DNA from: Chitinophagaceae bacterium
GTDB taxonomy: Bacteria > Bacteroidota > Bacteroidia > Chitinophagales > Chitinophagaceae
Reading direction: 5' to 3'
Assembly (NCBI GenBank): GCA_027489035.1
Contig: JAIYAN010000001.1
Coordinates: 1-64,000 of the forward strand
DNA length: 64,000 nt
In this document: positions 46,054 through 53,301 of the stretch, one piece after another
Position numbering within the stretch: the first letter of the stretch is position 1
Layout of the letters: the number at the start of each line of letters is the position of its first letter
Notes under the pieces: model-generated
Database searches by the model: none
What the model was told of the DNA's origin: nothing
The model's input: the letters and a program-made list of their open reading frames with translations, nothing else
Translations under genes and position numbers: made by a program

Positions 46054-47836
46054 TTCTGGTTTTCATAATCATCAACGACATCATTTGCGACCAATGTAAA
46101 TTCCCATTTTTGAATTCATGGTAATATTGTTTCGTGTTTTTATTGCTGTCTTGCATTAAGCCTTCTAAATATTCATTGTTTTTCATCCAATTTGAAAATG
46201 GAAAAGCAAATCCCATTTTTTTACGATTCCATACTTGTTCAGGTAAAATATCTTTACAAGAATCAATTAGCATTTGCTTTGGTAAATCTCGTGAATACTT
46301 AACTTTTGCATTAATATTTAAAACTGATTTTATTAAATTTTTATCCAAAAATGGAACTCGAATTTCCACACCATGTGCCATACTCATTACATCTGCATCT
46401 TTTAACAATTGGTTTTGCATGTACAGATTAAATTCCATCCAGCTTGCTTGATTTTGAGTTGGCAATGGTTTTACATCACCCAACATTGGATAGTCGTTTA
46501 TAATGTTCCAAATTTCACGTTCATCTGCTTCTAAATATCTAGCAATTTCATGAACATTGTAATGACCGCGCATAAAAAGATAAATTCCTTTTATACCGTC
46601 CATTGACAAATAAGAAATACGATTAAATGGTTTTTTAGTACTTTTCTTAAACAATTGAAGCATCGATTTGGGCATCAAACTTAATTTACGCGCCAAATTC
46701 ATTCGTTGGAAAGATGGGTAACCACCAAATAATTCATCAGCGCCAATACCAGACAACACTGCTTTTAATCCCAATTCTTTAGCATACTTGCTAATAAACC
46801 AAGTATTTATTCCATCGCAACTAGGCAAATCCATTGAATTGAAAACATTTGGAAGCTGCTTTTCAAAATCATCTTTGGTTATTAAAAATTGATGCTTCTC
46901 TCCTTTCAATTTTTTCATTACGATATCCTGATATTTTTTTTCAGAATATTGGTTTTCATTAAAGTAAATGGATAAAGATTGAATGCCTTCTTTTTTATAT
47001 TGATCTGAGAGCAATGCCAAAATGCTTGAATCAATTCCCCCGCTTAAAAAAACGCCTACTGGTGCATCTGCTACAAGTTGCGATTGTACAGCATTTTCAA
47101 TTTGATTTCTTATTAAGTTTTTTAAATTATCGCCATCATGTAGTTCTTTGCCAAAACTAAAAAAGTCATAAGATTGAATAGCATGTTTTCGATTTTTTAA
47201 ATCATACTTGATGAAACTGCCTTTATGTAAAGTTGAAACTTCTTTGAATGTAGTGTAGGGTTCAGGAATATGTCCATAAGCCATTAAAAAAACAGGCCAA
47301 TGTTCATTTTTGGTCCAATTAAAATCAACATCTTTTAAAGCATTCAATTCTGAAGCAAAAACAAGTTGTTCATCTTTAACAGAATAATACAATGGTTTAA
47401 TTCCTACAGCATCTCTAACTACATAAAGCATTTGATTTATTTGATCATATAACGCAAATGCATACATGCCATTAAATTTTTCAAAAGCAAGTATATTCCA
47501 TTCTGCAAAAGCCGCTAGAATGACCTCTGTATCCGTATGATTTGAAAATTGATGACCTAGTTGTAAAAGCTGATTTTTTAATTCAAGATAATTATACAGT
47601 TCACCATTGTAGGTAATGGTAAAACGATTTTGATAATGCATGGGTTGATGGCCAGCTTGAGATAAATCAACTAAAGACAATCTTCTATTGCCTAATACCA
47701 AAGCACCATTTTCAGAAGTAAATATTCCTCCGTCATCAGGTCCGCCATGGATTAGCAAATTGCACATATTTTCAACGGTTTGCTTATTTTTTTCAGTGCT
47801 CCAATTGAAATTAACGATACCGGCTATTCTACACAT
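46043..47836 (-). CDS. variant asparagine synthase-like amidotransferase
   Basis: A 597-residue glutaminase-plus-synthetase protein. The glutaminase starts MCRIAGIV: catalytic Cys2 is kept but the usual Gly3 is Arg. The HRGPD motif is replaced by IHGGPDDGG, so the Arg that contacts glutamine in characterised AsnB (Arg30) is missing. The synthetase half is intact, with VFLSGGIDSSILALLS and LSGIGADELFGGYPSF. It may therefore use a different nitrogen donor or have altered glutamine handling. It most probably modifies a glycan or lipid carrier, not free aspartate. The gene lies directly after fcl (stop/start adjacent, 0 bp gap). Confidence 0.85.
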   Translation of the reverse strand: MCRIAGIVNFNWSTEKNKQTVENMCNLLIHGGPDDGGIFTSENGALVLGNRRLSLVDLSQAGHQPMHYQNRFTITYNGELYNYLELKNQLLQLGHQFSNHTDTEVILAAFAEWNILAFEKFNGMYAFALYDQINQMLYVVRDAVGIKPLYYSVKDEQLVFASELNALKDVDFNWTKNEHWPVFLMAYGHIPEPYTTFKEVSTLHKGSFIKYDLKNRKHAIQSYDFFSFGKELHDGDNLKNLIRNQIENAVQSQLVADAPVGVFLSGGIDSSILALLSDQYKKEGIQSLSIYFNENQYSEKKYQDIVMKKLKGEKHQFLITKDDFEKQLPNVFNSMDLPSCDGINTWFISKYAKELGLKAVLSGIGADELFGGYPSFQRMNLARKLSLMPKSMLQLFKKSTKKPFNRISYLSMDGIKGIYLFMRGHYNVHEIARYLEADEREIWNIINDYPMLGDVKPLPTQNQASWMEFNLYMQNQLLKDADVMSMAHGVEIRVPFLDKNLIKSVLNINAKVKYSRDLPKQMLIDSCKDILPEQVWNRKKMGFAFPFSNWMKNNEYLEGLMQDSNKNTKQYYHEFKNGNLHWSQMMSLMIMKTRNEA

Positions 47837-48805
47837 TTATACCCCTTGAGATGAAAATTGTTTCTTTGAAATATAAAATTCGTAATTAACTTTAAAATCA
47901 TCGTATGTTTTTGACAACCCAGATTCCAAATCCATTTTAGCAAACCAACCTAAAGCGTTTATTTTATCAACCATCAGAAGCTTACGTGGAGTTCCGTCTG
48001 GTTTGTTGGTATCTAAAATAATTTCACCATTAAAACCAGTAACTTTTTTTGCAATTTCAGCCAATTCCAAAATGGTATGATCCACACCCGTTCCCACATT
48101 TATAATTTCTTTTGAATTATAATTTTTCATTAAAAAATGACATGCCAATGCCATGTCCTCAACATACAAGAACTCTCTTAATGGTGTGCCCGATCCCCAA
48201 ACAGTAACTGTTTCAGCATTATTTGTTTTTGCCTCATGAAATTTTCTCAATAATGCAGGTAAAACATGCGCGTTTTCTAAATCATAATTATCGCCTGGGC
48301 CATATAAATTAGGCGGCATAACACTAATAAAATTGCATCCGTATTGTTGGCGATATGCTTGACACATTTTAATTCCAGCTAATTTAGCAATGGCATAAGC
48401 TTCATTGGTTGGTTCTAAATAACCATTTAATAAATAAGATTCACAAATGGGTTGTGGTGAGTTTTTGGGATAAATACAACTGCTTCCTAAAAACAATAAT
48501 TTTTCAACGCGGTTTACATAAGCGGCATGAATAACATTGTTTTGAATTGAAATGTTATCATAATAAAACTCAGCAGGATAAGTGTTATTTGCATGAATCC
48601 CTCCAACTTTGGCCGCTGCTAAAAATACATATTGAGGCTTTTCATTTTCAAAAAACGCATCTACTAGACCTTTATTTCTAAGGTCTAGCTCTTTTGAGCG
48701 CCTTGTAATTATGTTTGAATAACCTAAATTTTGAAGCAATTTCAAAATGGCATTACCAACTAATCCGTTATGTCCAGCAACATAAATTTTGTCTGTTAAT
48801 TTCAT
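47837..48805 (-). CDS. fcl: GDP-L-fucose synthase
   Basis: Fcl (WcaG) is the bifunctional epimerase-reductase that makes GDP-L-fucose from GDP-4-keto-6-deoxymannose. The 322-residue length is typical. The N-terminus has KIYVAGHNGLVGNAIL (Rossmann loop), then KPQYVFLAAAKVGGIHANNTYPAEF, LLFLGSSCIYPK and the catalytic YAIAKLAGIKMCQAYR (Tyr-x3-Lys). NLYGPGDNYD and VWGSGTPLREFLYVEDMALAC complete the substrate site. The required GDP-mannose 4,6-dehydratase gene is not present in the window. The product feeds the GT11-like enzyme in this operon. Confidence 0.94.
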   Translation of the reverse strand: MKLTDKIYVAGHNGLVGNAILKLLQNLGYSNIITRRSKELDLRNKGLVDAFFENEKPQYVFLAAAKVGGIHANNTYPAEFYYDNISIQNNVIHAAYVNRVEKLLFLGSSCIYPKNSPQPICESYLLNGYLEPTNEAYAIAKLAGIKMCQAYRQQYGCNFISVMPPNLYGPGDNYDLENAHVLPALLRKFHEAKTNNAETVTVWGSGTPLREFLYVEDMALACHFLMKNYNSKEIINVGTGVDHTILELAEIAKKVTGFNGEIILDTNKPDGTPRKLLMVDKINALGWFAKMDLESGLSKTYDDFKVNYEFYISKKQFSSQGV

Positions 48806-48870
48806 TAATAAAAAAGTGAAAAGTAAAAAAATGCCCTCAGTGGCGGTCGGAATTTATATCAACTATAATT

Positions 48871-49377
48871 TTAAATAGTTTGTAATTTATTTAAATCAAA
48901 TGTTGCATTTAATTTAATACCCATGCTGTCGATATTTACAATAGCTTTATTATGTAAAACTTCCAATACTATCCCTTTGTAGTTCATCATTACGCCTTGT
49001 TGTACTATAACTTCATCCCCTTTTTGTAATGATTTATCAAGAACTTCGACATTGTCAAATTCTTCTAAGAACTTTTTAATGTTTATGATGTCCGATTCTT
49101 TTACAATTGCAGGTTTGCCTAACCAATGAACATAATTTAATATTCCGTCAATTAATTTTACATCCCATTTTTCTTTGTCTGCAATTTTTATAAATATGTA
49201 ACCTTTAAACAATGGTTCATGAACAATCTTTTTTCGATCAATCCATTGTTTAACTACTTTATTTAAAGGCAAATAATTTTCTATACCGCGATTATCGAGT
49301 ATAGCAGCTATTTTTTTCTCCCATCTAGGACGGGTGTATACAACGTACCAATTGATATTTTCTTGTAGATAAGACAA
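48871..49377 (-). CDS. UpxY/NusG-like transcription antiterminator
   Basis: A 168-residue NusG-family protein of the UpxY/LoaP kind that controls long polysaccharide operons. The NGN domain starts WYVVYTRPRWEKKIAAILDNRGIENYLPL and has PLFKGYIFIKI. A C-terminal KOW-like segment reads QKGDEVIVQQGVMMNYKGIVLEV. It would load on RNA polymerase early in the operon and allow read-through to cpsB about 29 kb away. The start is a TTG at 49377 (an in-frame TAA lies six codons further upstream and no ATG is available). It follows the Wzc gene by 67 bp. A weak hairpin with a T-run lies just downstream, before fcl. Confidence 0.88.
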   Translation of the reverse strand: MSYLQENINWYVVYTRPRWEKKIAAILDNRGIENYLPLNKVVKQWIDRKKIVHEPLFKGYIFIKIADKEKWDVKLIDGILNYVHWLGKPAIVKESDIINIKKFLEEFDNVEVLDKSLQKGDEVIVQQGVMMNYKGIVLEVLHNKAIVNIDSMGIKLNATFDLNKLQTI

Positions 49378-49444
49378 AGCTTCGCTAGTCCTCAGTTACA
49401 GCGAAAACTGTTACTAAAGACGATTAATGTGTTTAAAATATGAA

Positions 49445-51877
49445 TTATTTTCTCTTGAACAAACGCAAGAAAAACGAACCAATATCTTTTATATTTTTAA
49501 ATCCAGGTGTATTGTCGTCATTTAAATAATAGCTGGTATCTACTTTTCCATAAGCATATCCATAGCCATATCCATACCCATAGCCATACCCATAGCCATA
49601 ACCGTTACCATATCCACCAAAACCATAATTGAATAAAGATATCCCTCTTGGTTTTATGCCATTAAAGGCAATACACATGTTATTAAATTTCTTCTCCGCA
49701 TTAAATCCTTCAATCATTTTTACGAAAACTGTCGGGGTATGATTATGTCTAATTATAAACAAAGTAAGATTAGCATAATCAGATAAAAGTTGAGCATCAG
49801 TCACTGGTCCAACCGGAGCTGTATCGATAATTACATAATCAAACCGCTCTTTTAGATATTGAATCATATCATTAAATTCTGGTTTGCTAATTAGCTCGGT
49901 TGGATTTGGGGGAATTGGCCCAGCACCTAATAAAAATAAGTTATTAAACTGAGTTGGTTTTATAATTTCCTCGATGGTTGATTTATTTACTAAATGACTA
50001 GATATTCCGATATCCCTTTTCATACCTAGCAATTTGCTCAACTTCGGTTTTCTTAAATCCATTTCTAGCAAAGCCACTCTTTTTCCGGTTAAAGTTAAAC
50101 TGATTGCTAAATTCAATGATACGAAACTTTTGCCTTCACCTGAAATACTTGAAGATACCAACAGTACATTGTTTTTCTCGTTGTACCCCATAAAATTGAG
50201 GTTGGTACGTAATGCCCTAAACTGTTCTGCGATAACCGTTCTGTTACCTTCTGTAATCGCAATGGTTTCTTTATTTTTAGATTCTACAATTTCTCCAATT
50301 ACAGGCACTTTTGTTCGCTTTTCAATTTCTGCTCTAAACATTATACGATTATTTAACTGCTCGTACAATTGAACATATATAATGAAAATTATCAACCCGA
50401 TTAAAAACCCAGACCAATAATAAGTACTTGCAATTGGTCTGATTGGGCCACTAAATGAACCTCTTTCCAAAACCCTGAGATCAGCGCTGGTGGATGCAGA
50501 TGACAATGCTGTTTCTTCTCTTTTTTGAAGTAGATAAGTGTATATGTTATTTTTAATGGCTTGTTGTCTGCTTATTTCTATGAGTGATCTTTCTTTTTGT
50601 GGAATGGAAGAATACAATTGTTTATTCGTTGAAATATTCTGTTCGTTTATGCGCTTTTGAGTTAGTAGGCTACTTTGTAAGTTTCCTAAACTTTCTCGAA
50701 TACTACCTTTTAATTTTTCTGTTTTTTCTGCAGCTAGTAATACATTGTTGCTTTGTTTTCCGGATGAAGCATTTGCTTGATCCAATTCAAATTCTGCAGC
50801 ATACAATTGATTCAATAATCCCTTTAGGGTTTCGTCGTTTAATAAGATTAGAGAAGGAACTGTTCCTGTTTTTTTCCCTTTATTATTGACATAATTAGAC
50901 ACTTCTTTCAAAAGCTGCAATTGCAAATCAAGTGTACTATTTGCTTTATCTAGTTCTTTTACATTTTCAAAAAAAGTAGTGGCCTGAATACCCAGTTCTA
51001 ATCCACCTTCTCTTGTTTTAAATTGCTCAATATTTTTTTCTACACTGTCAAGTTGATTAATAACGGTGTTTAATCTGTCCTCTATAAAATTTAATGTCTT
51101 AGTTGCAATTTGATTTTTATCGTCTATTCCAGCTTTGTTATATACTTCAAAAAGTTTGTTTAAAATATCTATCCCTTTTTGAGGTAATGGAGTTTCAATT
51201 TTTACATCAATAACTGTAGAAGCATAACTGATTGGGGCAACTTTTATAGTACCAATAATTCCTGCTGCTGATGATTTAATATTATTAAAAACAACATAGT
51301 AATTCTTACCAGAAAGCTCTTTGTTATAATTTAAGTTTGGAATAATTTTATAAACGGATTTCCCAATTCGAATGTCTTCATTAAATGACACCTTTCTACT
51401 ATCAATATCTACTTTGTTATTTTTCCAATCAATTGTAAAGAAATATTTTCCAGCTGATTCAATACTATCTTTATCTTGTGCAATAAAATATAAAGGAGCA
51501 TCATTTCCGTAAAGCGATTCTACTTGCACCCTTCCTTCATTAAATACAGGAGCGTATAAATCAAGTTCTTTTACCACTTCTTCCATAAGTGAAGAAGATT
51601 TCAAAACAACCAATTCGTTCTCAACAATTTTTTTTTCGCTAAAAATATTTAAGGCTTCTAGTACCTTTGAATCTCCTCCCCCTTTCTGTGGGTCTTTCAA
51701 TAATACTTTGGATGATGCAACGTAAATTTTTGTTTGTGATCGTAGCATTACCATCGAAACTATAAGTGTTATCGCTGCAACCAACACAAATACAGGCCAA
51801 AAAGGTAAATAACGAAAAATAATTTGAGTTAAAATCCCATCATTATTTTTTTGTATTTTTTCAAATTCTTCGTTCAT
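49445..51877 (-). CDS. Wzc/Etk-type tyrosine autokinase and chain-length regulator
   Basis: An 810-residue fused co-polymerase and BY-kinase. An N-terminal membrane helix (about 22-45) begins a Wzz-like periplasmic domain with coiled-coil segments to about 470. A second helix lies near 485-505, then the kinase: Walker A in SSSISGEGKSFVSLN (about 579), Walker A' in EMDLRKPKL, Walker B in YVIIDTAPVG (about 682). The C-terminal tail contains eight Gly-Tyr pairs in a row (about residues 756-771) plus further tyrosines, the autophosphorylation cluster. It should regulate polymer length with Wza. The CpsB-like phosphatase closes the operon. Confidence 0.92.
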   Translation of the reverse strand: MNEEFEKIQKNNDGILTQIIFRYLPFWPVFVLVAAITLIVSMVMLRSQTKIYVASSKVLLKDPQKGGGDSKVLEALNIFSEKKIVENELVVLKSSSLMEEVVKELDLYAPVFNEGRVQVESLYGNDAPLYFIAQDKDSIESAGKYFFTIDWKNNKVDIDSRKVSFNEDIRIGKSVYKIIPNLNYNKELSGKNYYVVFNNIKSSAAGIIGTIKVAPISYASTVIDVKIETPLPQKGIDILNKLFEVYNKAGIDDKNQIATKTLNFIEDRLNTVINQLDSVEKNIEQFKTREGGLELGIQATTFFENVKELDKANSTLDLQLQLLKEVSNYVNNKGKKTGTVPSLILLNDETLKGLLNQLYAAEFELDQANASSGKQSNNVLLAAEKTEKLKGSIRESLGNLQSSLLTQKRINEQNISTNKQLYSSIPQKERSLIEISRQQAIKNNIYTYLLQKREETALSSASTSADLRVLERGSFSGPIRPIASTYYWSGFLIGLIIFIIYVQLYEQLNNRIMFRAEIEKRTKVPVIGEIVESKNKETIAITEGNRTVIAEQFRALRTNLNFMGYNEKNNVLLVSSSISGEGKSFVSLNLAISLTLTGKRVALLEMDLRKPKLSKLLGMKRDIGISSHLVNKSTIEEIIKPTQFNNLFLLGAGPIPPNPTELISKPEFNDMIQYLKERFDYVIIDTAPVGPVTDAQLLSDYANLTLFIIRHNHTPTVFVKMIEGFNAEKKFNNMCIAFNGIKPRGISLFNYGFGGYGNGYGYGYGYGYGYGYGYAYGKVDTSYYLNDDNTPGFKNIKDIGSFFLRLFKRK

Positions 51878-51892
51878 GCCGATTTACTAAAA

Positions 51893-52702
51893 TTATTTTA
51901 TGAGAGCATTAATAATGATGATGATTAATGAGAATACAGAAACCCCAAGTGATGCCAATATTTGTATTGAACGTAATCTCTCCTCTTTGTAAGTTCTACT
52001 TAAATCTGATTTTACATAAACCACATCATTAGGTTTTACATAATACCATGATGAACTTAAAAGTGTATGATCTTCGAGATTCAAATGTTTGACTTGCTTA
52101 AAATTGATTGAATCTCTAATAACAATTACATCATTTACAAAAGCATCTTTACCTAAATCACCGCATTTAACCAATACATCAATTAATGGCGTGTACTCTT
52201 CAGTTAACAATACTACTTGAGGCGTTTTTACTTCCCCCATCACAGTGACTTTTTTATTTAAAAACTGAACAGTTACAATTGGTTCTTTAAGAAATGGTGT
52301 CAACTCTTTTTCAAGTTTTTCTCTAAGCTGATTTCTTGTCAATCCTTCAACTTGAACAAATCCTAAAAAATGAATGTTAATACTTCCATTTTCATTCACT
52401 AGAAATCCATCTCCAAATTGGGATCCGGATTTAATTATTGTAGTTTTATTGAATTTGTCATCCAATTCTGTATTTAAACTACTTACCGATATTCCAAGTA
52501 AATCATTTTTTTGTATTGCAACCTCCGGAAACTTAATTAGGTTGGTTTGTATGATGGTATCTCGTACCAACTTGTTAAAATATGTTGTATTTTTTGGAGC
52601 CGTGCACGATTGAGTAAAAATAATTACAATAAACACAAATAGATACGATATAATCTGTTTGTGTTTTATAAAGAAATATGAATAAAAAAAAGGCTTTGTC
52701 AT
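51893..52702 (-). CDS. Wza-like outer-membrane polysaccharide export lipoprotein
   Basis: A 269-residue lipoprotein of the Wza/polysaccharide-export family. The signal has an elongated basic start, a hydrophobic core and a lipobox FTQSC near residue 33. The poly-export domain contains VQKNDLLGISVSS-like sequence (reading IQKNDLLGISVSS), FLGFVQVEGLTRNQLREKLEKEL and SLOB-like VTVMGEVKTPQVVLL. A membrane helix closes the C-terminus (SIQILASLGVSVFSLIIIIIN), as in shorter Wza proteins that span the outer membrane. It is the first gene of the EPS operon, 15 bp before the Wzc gene. No strong promoter was found upstream, only TATATTTA at 52719-52726. Confidence 0.9.
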   Translation of the reverse strand: MTKPFFYSYFFIKHKQIISYLFVFIVIIFTQSCTAPKNTTYFNKLVRDTIIQTNLIKFPEVAIQKNDLLGISVSSLNTELDDKFNKTTIIKSGSQFGDGFLVNENGSINIHFLGFVQVEGLTRNQLREKLEKELTPFLKEPIVTVQFLNKKVTVMGEVKTPQVVLLTEEYTPLIDVLVKCGDLGKDAFVNDVIVIRDSINFKQVKHLNLEDHTLLSSSWYYVKPNDVVYVKSDLSRTYKEERLRSIQILASLGVSVFSLIIIIINALIK

Positions 52703-53039
52703 AATATTTATGGGTACTTAAATATAGCAACCAACATTAAACAAATTTCATTAAAAAAAACAACTTTGCCAATTTTAAATCTATTGAATTTGTTAATGGA
52801 AATGAACAAGATGCTGATAAAAATGAATACTCAAATAAAACCGAAATTAAAATCAGTTAATAAAATGATGGCTTAGCAATAATAAAATCTTTGTGATTGA
52901 ATCGAATGGTAAAAACAAGTATAAAATTTTGATTTTAATTATGTTTTTTGGCAGTTTTAATAAAGTAACAAATAAATAGAAATAAAAAAAGACATGGAAA
53001 AGTCCATGTCTTTATAAAATTTATTTAATAAAAAGTATA
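52703..53039. other. intergenic region upstream of the EPS operon
   Basis: This 337-bp gap should hold the EPS operon promoter. No exact TAnnTTTG is visible on the minus strand. The nearest candidates are TATATTTA (52719-52726) and TATACTTG (52916-52923), neither with a well-spaced -33 box. The region also holds the terminator of the small peptide gene at 52988-53013. No supported ORF; a 39-codon frame around 52741-52860 lacks a start codon. Confidence 0.5.
52988..53013 (-). terminator. intrinsic terminator of the PID-CTERM peptide gene
   Basis: On the minus strand an 11-bp perfect stem (AAAGACATGGA and its complement) with a 4-base loop is followed by a T-rich run (TTTTATTT after the stem). 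It begins 27 bp after the peptide gene stop and insulates it from the EPS operon. Confidence 0.9.
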
Positions 53040-53252
53040 CTATTTTTTTCTTCTTGCATTTTTTGCACCAATTCCAATACCTGCAGCAACCAAAATCAAC
53101 AAGCCTCCATCAATTGGACAAGCAGGATCTAAAGGATCTATACATTCATCAGGTGGTGGCGGATCTATTTGTGCTTTTGATTCAAAACTAATTCCAATAG
53201 TTAATACAAGCAAGGCAACTCCTACAAAGGCAATTCTTAATATATTTTTCAT
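53040..53252 (-). CDS. PID-CTERM-like exosortase substrate, very short
   Basis: A 70-residue predicted surface peptide precursor. Residues 1-27 are a signal peptide (Lys2, Arg6, hydrophobic 7-21, cleavage near SKA-Q at 27/28). The C-terminus is an exosortase-type tripartite sorting signal: Pro46-Ile47-Asp48, a Gly-Gly turn, a short hydrophobic helix (51-63), then NARRKK. Between them lies a Pro-rich segment with Cys37 and Cys45 and seven prolines (31-34, 40, 43, 46). The processed product would be about 21 residues. The motif matches the PID-CTERM type linked to exosortase Y; that link is recalled from annotation families, not computed. It has its own promoter (53272-53301) and terminator. 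Confidence 0.82.
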   Translation of the reverse strand: MKNILRIAFVGVALLVLTIGISFESKAQIDPPPPDECIDPLDPACPIDGGLLILVAAGIGIGAKNARRKK

Positions 53253-53271
53253 CTTTAAAATTACTTGTTCA

Positions 53272-53301
53272 CAAATTTAAGTGTTATTAATTTAAAACAA
53301 A
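53272..53301 (-). promoter_or_regulatory. near-consensus promoter of the PID-CTERM peptide gene
   Basis: On the minus strand a -33 TTTG box (53298-53301) is followed after exactly 18 bases by TAAATTTG (53272-53279), an exact TAnnTTTG. This is the best-matching promoter in the window. It overlaps the stop codon and last codons of the giant adhesin gene, and the transcript would start about 13 bases before the ATG at 53252. Confidence 0.82.

Noticed and set aside
48824..48845. Possible strong terminator between upxY and fcl
   Set aside because: Only a 3-bp GCC/GGC stem with a T-run is visible. It is too weak for a terminator call, so it is kept as a possible conditional signal in the findings.
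52741..52860. 39-codon plus-strand frame in the gap before the EPS operon
   Set aside because: It has no ATG, GTG or TTG start and no supporting signal.
52796..52876. 26-codon plus-strand ORF starting with ATG
   Set aside because: It is composed mainly of Lys, Asn and Met and lies in AT-rich DNA. No promoter or conserved feature supports it.
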